Shown one piece after another: positions 52,486-61,385 of a stretch of 64,000 bases of DNA (positions are counted from its first letter, which is position 1; each line of letters begins with the position of its first letter). The translations under genes were made by a program, and so were the position numbers. The notes under the pieces were generated by a model that was not told the DNA's origin, did no database searches, and saw only the letters and a program-made list of their open reading frames with translations. Source of the stretch: Zeus faber (lineage: Eukaryota; Chordata; Actinopteri; Zeiformes; Zeidae); NCBI GenBank assembly GCA_960531495.1, contig OY482866.1, positions 1,550,001 through 1,614,000 of the forward strand. Reading direction: 5' to 3'.

Positions 52486-52504
52486 CACAGGAATAAATGT
52501 ACCC
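52307..52504. repeat. Pyrimidine/CA-rich spacer with (CA)n microsatellite
   Basis: Sequence rich in CACACA and CTCCCAC leads to a pure (CA)19 tract at about 52444-52482. Part of it (CCTCCCACCCCACACACATT) resembles 55037-55060 on the other side of the LTR element. No gene is visible. Confidence 0.8.
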
Positions 52505-52509
52505 GTACA

Positions 52510-53012
52510 TGTTAGGCCCACGGCCTCCCAGCGCCACTAGAGGCCGCCCTTGCCCCATCTGCAGCTCCCTACTCAGACCCAATTGCACACACCTGGGATC
52601 AATTACCCGCACTGTATTTAGCCCCAGCTTCCTAGCCATTCCTTGCCAGACCGTCAACTAGCTTTCCCCGAGTTGCATCGCGATTGGCTCCCTTCCTAGT
52701 TCCTAGTTCCTAGTTCCTAGTTCCCAGTTCCCAGTTCCAAGTTCCTAGTTTATGTCTTGTTGTCTCGCCTTCCCTTCACCTGTCTGTCTCCGCTTGTCGA
52801 CCAGGACTCTCCACCCAGCCTGGTTCCCCGTCTCTCCACCCGGATCCTGGACCCCATCTCCTGGTCATCATCGTCCCTGCCCTGCCCTGCTCCATCCCCT
52901 CCCGACCAGGTCCCCCCGGCCAGCTCCACCGTCCCAGTTAATAAACATCCCTTGCCTGCCTCCCGTGTCCCTGTGTCGTGCGTTTGGGTTCCTCCCTGTT
53001 CGGGTCGTGACA
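52510..53012 (+). repeat. 5' LTR (503 bp)
   Basis: The LTR runs from TGTTAGGCCC to GTCGTGACA. It contains a 7-bp tandem repeat (CTAGTTC variants, 52694-52748) and a polyadenylation signal AATAAA at about 52941. It ends at the same GTGACA as the 3' copy. I could not identify a convincing tRNA primer-binding site just after it (GTACGGTCTGG). Confidence 0.85.
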
Positions 53013-53033
53013 GTACGGTCTGGCCAGGAAAAC

Positions 53034-53981
53034 ATGGACCCAGCCGACACAGAAGGGCTCCGCCGCGCACTCCGGGACAGAGGAGTGTTGCTTGGGCAAC
53101 ATGACCGGGTCCTCCGGGACATCGCGGAACACCTCCGGACCATCTCTGCGGCCGTCAGCAGCCTGCAGGGCCCTCCGGCCCCCTTGGCCTCCCCTGCTCC
53201 TCCGACCTGCCCTCCTTCCCCCACCAGGGCTCCCAGCGCCTCTCTCGTTCCCCCTGAGCCCCACGTTCCGGCTCCAGCGCCTTACGACGGCGATTTCGGC
53301 ACCTGCCGCACCTTCCTTGTGCAGTGCGCGGTGGTTTTCCAACAGCGGCTGTCGTCGTACGACTCCGATAGTGCCCACATCGCGTTCCTCATCTCCTGCC
53401 TGAGAGGGGCGGCTCTCGGCTGGGGTTCCGCGGTTTGGAGTCAGGGGGGTCCCGTGAGTCTCTCCTACGATCTGTTTACCCGCGAAATGAGGAGAGTCTT
53501 CGACCACCCAGTTTGCGGCAAGGAGGCCGCCAGAAGACTCCTCTCCCTCCGCCAGGGTTCCCGTAGCGTCGCCTCCCTCGTCGTCGAGTTCCGGACTCTA
53601 GCCGCGGAAAGCTGCTGGAATGACGGAGCCCTGCAGGACGTGTTCCAGCGTGCCCTGAACGACGAGTTGCGGGACGAGCTGGCACGGCGGGACGAGCCCA
53701 CGGACCTGGACCAACTAGTGGAGACCTCAATCCGCCTGGACAACCGGCTACGGGAGCGCCATCGCGAGAGGGAGGGGGCGAGCCTCCAGTCCGTGCCTCC
53801 CGCCTGGGCGGCCACGCCCCAGTCTCCAGCGCCCGCTACTCTTGGGCGCCGCACAAGTCCCCCGACTCTCTCCGATGCCGAGCCAATGCAGCTTGGTCGC
53901 TCCCGGATCTACCCAGAGGAGCGAGCACGCCGCCTACAGACCGGTGCCTCTCTGTATTGCGGTCGGCTGGGACACCTCTGA
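53034..53981 (+). pseudogene. Gag of the Ty3/gypsy element, stop inside the zinc knuckle
   Basis: From the ATG at 53034 a 315-codon frame gives a Gag-like capsid protein, the structural protein that packages element RNA. The first ~35 residues (GLRRALRDRGVLLGQHDRVL) form a predicted coiled coil, followed by a Pro/Ala-rich linker (about 45-85). The retrotransposon-gag capsid domain has FLVQCAVVFQQR, FLISCLRGAALGW and FDHPVCGKEAARRLLSLRQG, with the helical LVETSIRLDNRLRER near residue 240. At the end the CCHC zinc knuckle is broken twice. Its first Cys is replaced (ASLYCGRLGHL), and a TGA (53979-53981) falls between His and the last Cys (ATCP follows in frame). The frame is also open upstream to 52752, but that part lies in the LTR. 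Confidence 0.85.
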
Positions 53982-54524
53982 GCCACCTGCCCGGTCCGGC
54001 CACGAGAGGGCGACTCCTCGGTAGGGCTACGCTCCGGCCGCTCCTTACCACGTCATCGCCCCTATGACTGCGCAATCAACCTCCTGCCAGGCGCCCCCCT
54101 CCCCTGCAGTCGCCTGTATAACGTCTCCCGGTCTGAACAGGAGGCCATGGAGACTCACATCCGCGACTCTCTCGCTGCCAGGATTACTCGTCCCTCGTTT
54201 TCTCCGCTAGGCGCAGGGTTCTTCTTTGTTGCGGAGAAGGACAAGACCCTCCGTCCTTGCGTCGATTTCAGGGGACTGAACGATATCACGATCAAAGACA
54301 AGTACCCCTTGCCCCTGATGGATTCAGTCTTCGTCCCCATCCAAGGGGCCACCCACTTTTCCAAGCTGGACCTCCGCAACGCTTACCACCTGGTCCGCAT
54401 CCGCAAAGGGGACGAGTGGAAGACTGCCTTTAACACCCCGCTCGGTCACTTTGAGTACCTTGTTATGCCCTTTGGGCTGTCAAATGCCCCAGCGGTCTTC
54501 CAGGCCCTAATTAACGGGAGGTTA
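53982..54524 (+). pseudogene. N-terminal reverse transcriptase fragment, same frame as gag
   Basis: After the TGA the same frame continues without a break through the end of the zinc knuckle. It then runs directly into a polymerase segment ([14 protein letters not shown]). Visible are the early RT blocks [22 protein letters not shown], motif [12 protein letters not shown] with its Asp, [18 protein letters not shown] and motif [10 protein letters not shown]. It stops at FQALIN before the catalytic YxDD, where the 3' LTR begins. The protease that normally lies between Gag and RT is absent. The deletion preserved the frame, so only the single TGA separates the gag and RT parts. No activity is expected. 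Confidence 0.85.
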
Positions 54525-54940
54525 GCAACTAGCTTTCCCCGAGTTGCATCGCCGCGTCAGCCGCGTCAGCCGCGTCAGCCGCGTCAGCCGCGTCAGCCGC
54601 GTCAGCCGCGTCAGCGATTGGCTCCCTTCCTAGTTCCTAGTTCCCAGTTCCAAGTTCCAAGTTCCTAGTTTATGTCTTGTTGTCTCGCCTTCCCTTCACC
54701 TGTCTGTCTCCGCTGGTCGACCAGGACTCTCCACCCAGCCTGGTTCCCCGTCTCTCCACCCGGATCCTGGACCCCATCTCCTGGTCATCATCGTCCCTGT
54801 CCTGCCCTGCTCCATCCCCCCCCGACCAGGTCCCTCCGGCCAGCTCCACCGTCCCGGTTAATAAACATCACTTTATTATTTGCCTGCCTCCCGTGTCCCT
54901 GTGTCGTGCGTTTGGGTTCCTCCCTGTTCTGGTCGTGACA
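54525..54940 (+). repeat. 3' LTR, 5'-truncated and with a 9-bp minisatellite
   Basis: It begins at CAACTAGCTTTCC, which corresponds to 52655 of the 5' LTR, so about 145 bp including the U3 start are lost. It contains an insertion absent from the 5' LTR, seven tandem CGCGTCAGC units at 54552-54614. It also carries a small AT-rich insertion (ACTTTATTATTTG, near 54870) after AATAAA. It ends GTGACA. Confidence 0.85.
54552..54614 (+). repeat. 9-bp minisatellite (CGCGTCAGC)x7 in the 3' LTR
   Basis: Seven exact copies lie between GCATCGC and GATTGGC. The 5' LTR reads GCATCGCGATTGGC with no copies. LTRs are identical at insertion, so this is either a post-insertion expansion or a sign of recombination between different elements. 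Each unit has two CpG sites. Confidence 0.9.
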
Positions 54941-54945
54941 GTACA

Positions 54946-55110
54946 TCCAGTATGTATACACACACAGTCATGTTAACCTATACACTGTGGTTTAAACAGG
55001 ACTACGTACTACCCATATGCACTCACAGCACTGTGTATATCCTCTCCCACCACACACATTCACATAACAAACCGTCCCGGCACACACACACACACACACA
55101 CACACACAAT
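54946..55110. repeat. CA-rich flank with (CA)14
   Basis: ATACACACAC sequence runs to a pure (CA)14 at 55081-55108. Its CTCCCACCACACACATTCAC portion resembles 52379-52402 across the LTR element, which suggests a local duplication or one original CA-rich locus. No gene is seen. Confidence 0.8.
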
Positions 55111-55790
55111 GATGCAAGTCATATCAACACAGCTGAAGCCGCCTTGTGTTATGAATTCCTCTCATGCCGCAGCCTTCAGCTCTCCAGTAGCTCTCCAGCA
55201 GCTCCTCGTGTCCCAGCAGAGCTGCCGTGCAGTTGTTCTGCTGCTAAAGGCTGTCAACGTTCAGCGGGCGGACGCTCGTTTGCCCCCACCCTCCGAGCTC
55301 CCCTGCCATCCAGGGTCCTTCTGACCCCCCCCCCCCCCTTTAGCAGGGAGCTTGCCATCCTGCTTCTGTGTGTGGCCAGAGTCCACCGCTGCACACATCC
55401 CCTGGCCGACACGGCCCGTTGTGTTGTTTTTTTTTTATAATAGGGGGGATAAACAAAGTGTGTGTGTGGCGGAACAATCTCACGGGTTACAGGGGCCAAG
55501 TTGGGTTCACCTGTCGACGATGACGAAGCCCGGCATTGACGTGCAAGCTTGGCGGCGGTAGTGGAGTCGGGTGGTGGGGGTAGGCACACTCAGAGCTTTA
55601 CAAGGAGCGGGGCCGGGAAATGTGGCGCACGGCTGAAGGCGACGTAGCTAAATCACCTCCACGGGGTGTTTACGGGGAAGGATCATTAGCGAGCTCGGCT
55701 ACCTGCGTTACCCCTCGCTCTCCCTCCGTCAGCGTTTCGGCAGGAGTCCAGGGAGTCTGATGCCCTCATTAATAAAGATTACTATCTTAT
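55111..55790. other. GC/CpG-richer stretch without a recognised gene
   Basis: This stretch is more GC-rich and CpG-rich than its surroundings, especially 55240-55740 (for example GGCGGACGCTCG, GGCGCACGGCTGAAGGCGACG). It contains a C14 tract (55325-55338) and a T10 tract near 55428. Open frames of 70-186 codons exist on both strands but show no domain. It could be a decayed CpG island or an unidentified repeat. TATA-lacking promoter activity cannot be judged. Confidence 0.5.
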
Positions 55791-56100
55791 CCTACAATGA
55801 ATAGTAGTAATTTTAATAATTATGCCGAACAGCGATAAACTTAATCTCATTAAATTAATGCCCAATCGTTCTTCTTTACAAAGAATAATCCACGTATTCA
55901 TAATAATAAATAATAATTTGGTTATCAAAATGCGTCATTATAGACGTTTTTTTTAATATCTTAATGGTATATTTTGTACGATCACATTAGCATGATGTAA
56001 TAATAATTTTGGGAATGCATTATTAAAATATATTAAAATAATTTATTTGGATGGAGTAATTTTTTGGAGAAGCTTCCGCATTGCGGGAGGAGAACGTCTG
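55791..56100. other. AT-rich spacer
   Basis: Strongly AT-rich text with many AATAAT strings. I see no gene, RNA or clear repeat in it. Confidence 0.6.
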
Positions 56101-56204
56101 AGAGAAGCACACTATATTTACCCTATCTCCTCATGCCGTGACTGTGCCCAATATTGAAACAGCAGAAGAAGAACGGGGGCAATAAAATGGATATAGAGTA
56201 AGTG
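56101..56204 (+). promoter_or_regulatory. Possible TATA promoter and short first coding exon
   Basis: CTATATTTA (about 56110) is followed after ~75 bp by an ATG (56188) in AATAAAATGG. An exact consensus splice donor GTAAGT comes 11 nt after the start (56199). This could be the first exon of the gene whose terminal exon lies at 57432. However, 11 coding nt leave two extra bases, while the 57432 exon needs one, so at least one further exon would be required. This is a suggestion from motifs only. Confidence 0.3.
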
Positions 56205-56582
56205 CACGAAAAAAAAATGTTTTAGAAAGTTAACTTTTCAATTGTTACACGTTTTTGCTGTTAAATGCTAGCAGTTTTGTGTTATAACACGATATAACAC
56301 GGAGAGATTATGCATGCAAAAGTTAATGACTTTGTTTTATTTTATAAAGCCGTTTTTAACATGCACAGTATCTAGCTTTAGTTAAATGTGTGTTGGAGTG
56401 GAGTGTTAACTAGCATTTAGATTTAGTTTACTGTGTGTTGGTGCAGGGAGACGGTACTGTGAGAGAGAGACGGTTTTCAAACAGACAGACGGACCCGCTA
56501 GCTAAGTTTCACTTGATCGGTTCTCCACCAAAGCGTGCTGAGAGAGTCCGGACTGTTTTTTGCCAGTTTAGACTTTATTTGA
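56205..56582. other. Non-coding spacer
   Basis: AT-rich sequence after the putative donor. It includes GAGAGAGAGACGG and GTTTAGATTTAG-like stretches. No gene or structured repeat is recognised. Confidence 0.5.
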
Positions 56583-56700
56583 AGGTACAATGGTACCTCG
56601 ACTTATGACTGCATCTACTTACTAATCCAAGATACGATAGTCGCGAAAATTAGCATCGTCTTACGACTGACTGCTCCAAGATACGACCGTGGAAATTTGT
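56583..56700. mobile_element. Degenerate DNA-transposon-like end (TACCTCGACTTA type)
   Basis: GGTACCTCGACTTATGACTG and the twice-repeated TCCAAGATACGA (56626, 56672) resemble termini of pogo/Tigger-type or related Tc/mariner elements, which typically read TACCTCGACTTACGA. This is recalled similarity. No second terminal repeat or transposase frame was found. The T-rich sequence after it (56770-56825) has no coding support. Confidence 0.35.
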
Positions 56701-57431
56701 AGTTGGCGCGTCGGCGTCAGTCAGCGGGCGACCTACATCGTGTGTGCACGTTGTTCGTGGCTTATCGATTTTTTTTTCATATTTACTGTGTTTGTGCTGT
56801 GCGTTTTGTTTTTTTGTTTTTTAACTTATGAAAGCAATATGTGCTCTCTGTCATTTGGGTGGGCCGGCTGTACAAGTGGTTGCCTGCTGAAATAGAATAT
56901 TTTCTGCAATGATATCTGTTATCCTCGGGCAGTGCCTGACTTTAAGGATAAACAGTAAAAGATAACATTTATAAAGTCGCGATCATGTGGGACATCTGGA
57001 ACAATCACAGCATCCCATTTTGCTGGTTCATACACATTGCTGTATGGAGGTGATTTAGCAGCATGAGAAATGTACCACTGAATTTTGGAGTCCTAAATAG
57101 TTGTAACTGGTTCTAATGTTGTGGCTGATCGGTGTGTATGTTGTTGTATGATGTTGTTGTGATTTTATTTTTTCCTATTGAAATAAAAAAAAAATGAAAG
57201 TCAAACCTGATTTTAAATTTCACTCATCCTTTGGTCATGAAATGGAAAAATAATTTTTCAATTTTGATTTTTGTATCTCCAAAAAAGCAAAATTTGAAAA
57301 CCACTCATACCCCATTTTTTCCATTTCTGATTCTGAATTGAGAATAGAGTAACCAAAAGATACAGCGATTGAAAGACCTGGTCTACACTCCTAATTGTAT
57401 TTGTCCTTTTACATTTCTATTTCTATCTTAG
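56701..57431. other. Spacer with a second transposon-like motif
   Basis: No gene is seen. GGTTCTAATGTTGTGGCTGATCGGTGTGTAT at 57110-57139 (described in parts: GGTTCTAATG, GTGGCTGATCGGTG) resembles a sequence widely repeated in fish genomes near ends of Tc1-like elements. It is followed by an A9 tract. The last 40 bp before 57432 form a pyrimidine-rich splice acceptor. Confidence 0.35.
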
Positions 57432-57655
57432 AAATCTCTGAGAGAAGGAGGTGGTTACCTGAGGAGGTCCATGCGGTGGAAAAGAACCTGAAGGCTTTCA
57501 TTGAAAGTGGTAAAGTGCCGGGAAGGACTGAGTGTGATGCATGTATTAGAGCTTCACCTGAAGCTCTAAACCAGCGAAGCTGGACTGCATTGAAGTACTA
57601 TGTAAAAAATCGTATCACTGCCATCCAATGCGAAAGTGCGAGAAGAATTTATTAA
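57432..57655 (+). CDS. Terminal exon: basic Trp/Cys helical domain of unknown function
   Basis: A polypyrimidine tract ending ATCTTAG (AG at 57430-57431) precedes an open stretch of 74 codons that closes at TAA. It encodes RRRWLPEEVHAVEKNLKAFI, then GKVPGRTECDACIRASPEAL and RSWTALKYYVKNRITA. Three predicted helices, two Trp residues, a CDAC pair and a basic end give it a Myb/SANT-like look. From memory, a very similar domain occurs at the C-terminus of many multi-copy uncharacterised teleost proteins. Its role is unknown, and DNA binding is only a guess. The first codon is split (one base comes from the previous exon). No upstream coding exon was confirmed, so it may be an isolated copy or part of a pseudogene. 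The frame itself is intact. Confidence 0.6.
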
Positions 57656-57863
57656 TAGAGTTGTTAAAGCATTTGCTCAAACATGTTGGTTCACGTTGCT
57701 CAAAAATGTTGGTTCATTTGATGCAACTTCATTTTTGATGATGTTTGTGTTGTTCGTTGGCATCCTGAGTACCCAGGTATACACTGGAGTTCAACTAGTT
57801 ATTGATTTTATCAGGCGAAAACATTGATAATTAGTAGTTAGGTGCAGTCAAAGGCCGCAAGTC
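57656..57863. other. Sequence after the terminal exon
   Basis: An open frame of 63 codons (57636-57827) overlaps the exon end but shows no conserved pattern. No AATAAA signal was found close to the stop. TAGTTAGGTGCAG at 57835 recurs at 58274 on the far side of the fold-back element. Confidence 0.4.
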
Positions 57864-58265
57864 AATTCATCTGCTGATAACAACTGACTCTACGGTGGCC
57901 AACGGGAAAACTCTACAACTAAAGAAAATACATGTAAATAGACAAAACGCAAGCAAATTTAGAAAATGTCATCATCAATTTGACAACACAGGCAACAACA
58001 CAATGGAAAAGTTCACGAAGGAACAAACTTAAAATAAAAACATCAAGAAATGTTTGTGTATCATATCTGATATATTCCCCAAATGAAGTGTCCGTGGTGA
58101 ATTGCTTTTAAGTTTGTTTCTGTGCAAATGTTTCCATTGTTTTGCATCTCTTGCCTGTGTTGTCAAATTGATGATGATGTTTTCTGAATTTGCTTGTGTT
58201 TTGTCTATTTGCAGTGAGTTTTCCTGCCGACCACCGTAGGGTAGGTTTTTATCAGCAGATTAATT
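57864..58265. mobile_element. Fold-back (long inverted repeat) MITE-like element, ~400 bp
   Basis: The left arm, 57864-58034, is the imperfect reverse complement of the right arm, 58106-58265. Matching anchors are ATCTGCTGATAA versus TTATCAGCAGAT, CTCTACGGTGGCC versus GGTCGGCAGG..CCACCGTAG-type text, TAGACAAAACGCAAGCAAAT versus ATTTGCTTGTGTTTTGTCTA (one mismatch), and CAATTTGACAACACAGGCAA versus TTGCCTGTGTTGTCAAATTG. The central loop is about 70 bp. It is flanked by imperfect direct repeats TAGTTAGGTGCAG.CAAAGGCC (57835-57857 and 58274-58296). It has no coding capacity. A transcript of either strand would form a long hairpin. Confidence 0.8.
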
Positions 58266-59090
58266 GAAAATGGATAGTTAGGTGCAGGCAAAGGCCAAAG
58301 GTCAGGGTTTACCACCATACTACTCTTCCCCCGCGTGAATACATTGCACTTTTTCTTTGTTACAAAGCATATCAGGAGACTTACTAAGCCCTGTGTGAGC
58401 CCTTGTTTGTTTTCTTGTGCCATCTGCTCCTTTTTATTTTATAATAAATAATTGTAATTTTTTATCTACCTTTTGTACAGTGGGTGTAGGTTTATTCCCC
58501 GTTCGATTAAGTTTGGAAGAAAATATTATACTGTCAAAACCATCAAATTCAATAACAATTGATTCTGTGCTCTCTTTTAAAGTATATGTGGTATTTGTCA
58601 TACTTATCTGGAAATCAATTGATGAACCGGTATTTAAGTCGAAAATGATCTGCATAATATGCTCAAATTTACTACATTTACTTACAGCGTGCCTAGGTAG
58701 AAAAATAATCTTTACTTTCCAATTTTTGATATGTTTAAGTGGTGTTGGCCTGAGGCCTGATTTCTTAAATTGGTTGTATATCCTTTCAAATTAATAATTG
58801 TACTTTTGGAAGGTTTATATTTTTCAATCAGAATCTGACCTATTGATTAAAAAAAGTGTTCAGTGTCAAAGTTTGCATGTCAATAGACCATAACATGGTG
58901 GGTCCCCTGTGTAATCAAAAAGTCAGGTGGGGTTCCCATGAGGCTCAAAAATTCAGGTCTAAAATCTTTTTGAGGGTTATCATTTTTTTAAGTAGTTTTT
59001 GTATCATCAAGCCTCGTGGAAAGTCAGTAGTATTTATTTTGGGTTTTTGTCTGTTAAGAAACAGGTGATCACCAGAAAGTGCGCCTGTAG
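58266..59090. other. AT-rich spacer, no supported gene
   Basis: AT-rich sequence with open frames of 125 codons (+, 58417-58794) and 73 codons (-, 58434-58655). The minus-strand one is preceded by a weak ATTATGCAG acceptor and has more mixed composition than the others, but I recognise nothing in it. No repeat structure was noted. Confidence 0.45.
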
Positions 59091-60278
59091 CCAATTTCCA
59101 CCGTGACTGGACGAAGCCACAAGCTGGTCATTACAGCAGAGTCTCCAGATAAGAAGGTATTTTTGTCTGATTATTTATGAACAATACTTGAAGACAAAAA
59201 ATGTGATTTTCATGAAAAAAAAAGACTTTCTATGTTTCTAGTTTGTACTTCTTGTTGGTGACTCCCATCTACGGAGCATTGTGGATGGATTTGTGAAGAT
59301 GCCAGGGGACCGAGGTACTGAATGCTTTTTTGTCTCGGAGACCTGACGCAGTTTGTGTTGTAGCCCCTAGCAGCGACTTGACGGCCAGCAGGACCATCGA
59401 CGAGGCAGCAGTAGACTTTCGCAGCCTCCTGGTCAGTGTCTGCAGTCGCTGGCCAAAGTTACGCTTCATGTTTAGTACATTTTTGGTAGTATTGGTACTA
59501 TTTATACTTTTGCTTTGTGAGCTCTGCAGAACATATTTTACATTTTGAAAACAAATGTACTGTAATAAACACCTTTTTTTTTTTGTGTGTTTGTATAGGT
59601 GTTTGTCCTGGACTTCCTTCCGCGTCTGACTATTTGCTCCGTGAGGAATACCATCCTGTGGCGGCATGCATGGGAAGCATATTTTAATTTTAGTACAGTT
59701 AAATGTATAACGGAGTATATATTTTTAGACAAACCAATTCAATAAATATTTCTAATGAACAAAGTTGACATCTATGTATGCATATTTCTATTCGTTGTTT
59801 TAAGGCATCAAGTACTTTTCTGCAGCCAACCACTTCCCATTGAACCACCCAGAGCTGTGAAGCAGAGATGGTGTAAGTACAATTGTACAATTTGTTGTCA
59901 TGTCACGTGATGGCTATTTTATGAATAACTTTGCTATGTTGTGAAACCATGGCCCTGTGACATTGCTGTGAAATGCTGCTTATCGCCAACTGGAGACAAC
60001 AGCGCCGCCAACAGCACGAAAGTCAAAGGTTTCTCCCGGCAGGTCACTTCCAACATTCTCTCCAAAAGTGGTTGTGAAGGGAGAGCTCATCGTGCCTCAT
60101 CCTTCACCTAACCCTTTTGAGTGGAGACTGGTTGGAAGGGGCAGAAAGATAATCGGTTGCACACTGTTATTGTTGGGGTAAGACCCTCTGGAAACTGTGA
60201 TAGTCTCTGATATTCACTCAAAGTGTACCGATTTTCATTAAACAATTTTAATATGTTTGTTATGAAACATATGGACAT

Positions 60279-60280
<2 letters not shown>

Positions 60281-60309
<29 letters not shown>
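60281..60309. repeat. (AC)14 microsatellite
   Basis: A pure AC repeat between GGACATTA and ATGTCTAAC. It lies in an intron position of the SGNH-like pseudogene. Confidence 0.95.
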
Positions 60310-60312
<3 letters not shown>

Positions 60313-60461
60313 CTAACACACTTTAATTAACTGAACAACTTACCAGTGAGCGCTCCGGGCTACAGTTGATTCTGCTGTCGGCTCCCCTCAACCGTCCTCT
60401 ATTGTTTTGTATCCAGGAGATTTTCTGCAGTTTGTTGGTTTTTTTATTCTCTTTTTAGTTA

Positions 60462-60492
60462 GTAGTTTAGTTTAGTTTAGTTTAGTTTAGTA
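60462..60492. repeat. (TTTAG)n short tandem repeat
   Basis: About five consecutive TTTAG units, flanked by TAGTAGTTTAG and TAGTAGTTAG. It lies in intron-like sequence of the pseudogene. Confidence 0.9.
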
Positions 60493-61141
60493 GTTAGTGC
60501 TTTTAGTTGGCCTTTTGTCAAGACATTGTCTTAAATCGACATTTTGCTCTATGATTTCACAGGTGGACACAACACCAGTAGCGTCGCCGGAATGATCCAT
60601 CCCGTTATCAACTTGTTCCATCGCATCTTTCTAGCGCTGTCCAGTGTGGAGAATTTTATATTGTTTTTATATCAACAATTGTATATCAATTTTATATCAA
60701 GAAAATTTTGCTTTGCTTACATGGGAAAGCCACGGTGGGACATTGGCAGAAAGCTACTGCCTCCAAGAGGACACTGGGAACGGAGCAGGTTTGCTTTGTT
60801 CGTTGTTTTTCTTCTTTTTTCAATGACATTTTTGATAGTAGTACTTCATTTTAGTTTTATTTTGTCCATGCATTCCATTCTCTTGCTTTTTTTTAGGGGA
60901 AGGCAGCACCAACCGTTGTGGAGGTGTCTTCAAAGCCACACCTGCCAGTGATGTGCCAGTTCTTGTGAAGGAATAGCAGCGCTCTCAAACATTTGTCAAA
61001 GGTCAGAGTGATGCTGCTCCTTATTATCCTGATATGGAGAGTGCTACAGTGTTTTCTGATGTTGCAGCAGAGCTTGACGCTAGCAGTTCTGTCATGGGAA
61101 CAATTGATGTGACTTCTATCAGCGGAACAGGTGATAGCTGA

Positions 61142-61385
61142 GAACATTTTTTAACAAAGAAAAACGTAGAACACTTTCAGTGCCGGGAAAGCATACGTTG
61201 AGTGTTTACACAAATGGTCCTTTTACGATCTAGAAAAACTGAGATAACGACTAAAACTTTCGTGACAGTGATATACAGGAATGTAAGATCTCCTGTGAAA
61301 GAGTCGGGCGTCACCAAACAAACATATGCCTCAGCATTCAGACATCACTTGGTGGTAGAATTATATCATTCATTAACATTGATCA
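61142..61385. other. Spacer after the SGNH-like pseudogene
   Basis: No clear gene. A 75-codon plus-strand frame (61202-61429) lacks any recognisable motif and overlaps the retroviral fragment on the other strand. Confidence 0.4.

Larger units (their letters stand above)
52510..54940 (+). mobile_element. Deleted Ty3/gypsy LTR retrotransposon (2.43 kb)
   Basis: The element starts TGTTAGG, ends GTGACA, and is flanked by a 5-bp duplication. It has a complete 5' LTR, a gag frame and an N-terminal reverse transcriptase piece, then runs directly into a 3' LTR that lacks its first ~145 bp. Protease, the rest of the polymerase, RNase H and integrase are missing. The LTRs differ by only a handful of substitutions over the shared part, so the insertion is fairly young. 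Size and missing parts make it non-autonomous. Confidence 0.9.
52505..54945. repeat. 5-bp target-site duplication (GTACA) of the LTR element
   Basis: GTACA at 52505-52509 precedes the TG that opens the 5' LTR. GTACA at 54941-54945 follows the CA that closes the 3' LTR. The matching flanks show that both outer ends of the element are original, despite internal deletions. Confidence 0.85.
59091..61141 (+). pseudogene. Multi-exon pseudogene of an SGNH-hydrolase-like teleost protein
   Basis: Exon-like blocks on the plus strand fit one protein order. (1) 59091-59156, 22 codons, donor GTATTT. (2) 59242-59314, with [20 protein letters not shown], where GDSH is the SGNH block-I motif carrying the nucleophile Ser. 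(3) About 59333-59458, [18 protein letters not shown] to VCSRWPK, joined to (2) out of frame with ~20 expected residues missing, and followed by TT where a GT donor is expected. (4) From 59599, VFVLDFLPRL, then a frameshift near 59630 into DYLLREEYH. (5) 59805-59872, IKYFSAANHFPLNHPEL, then TGA (59858), donor GTAAGT. (6) About 59963-60178, with TGA at 59969 and then FEWRLVGRGRK. (7) From 60563, VDTTPVASPE, then TGA. (8) Near 60720-60788. (9) From 60897 to TGA 61139-61141, with a TAG near 60976. Frameshifts and stops make it non-functional. SGNH enzymes are esterases/lipases, but the substrate is unknown here. The family recollection is from memory. Confidence 0.7.

Noticed and set aside
52868-53854. 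Minus-strand frames of 84-189 codons over the LTR element
   Set aside because: They are shadows of the plus-strand gag frame in GC-rich DNA.
55676-55694. GGAAGGATCATTA, identical to the end of 18S rRNA
   Set aside because: Only 13 nt match, and the preceding bases (TGTTTACGG) do not continue the 18S sequence. Best taken as coincidence.
58434-58655. 73-codon minus-strand frame with mixed composition and a possible ATTATGCAG acceptor
   Set aside because: No family recognised, weak polypyrimidine tract and no neighbouring exon. Chance is more likely in AT-rich DNA.
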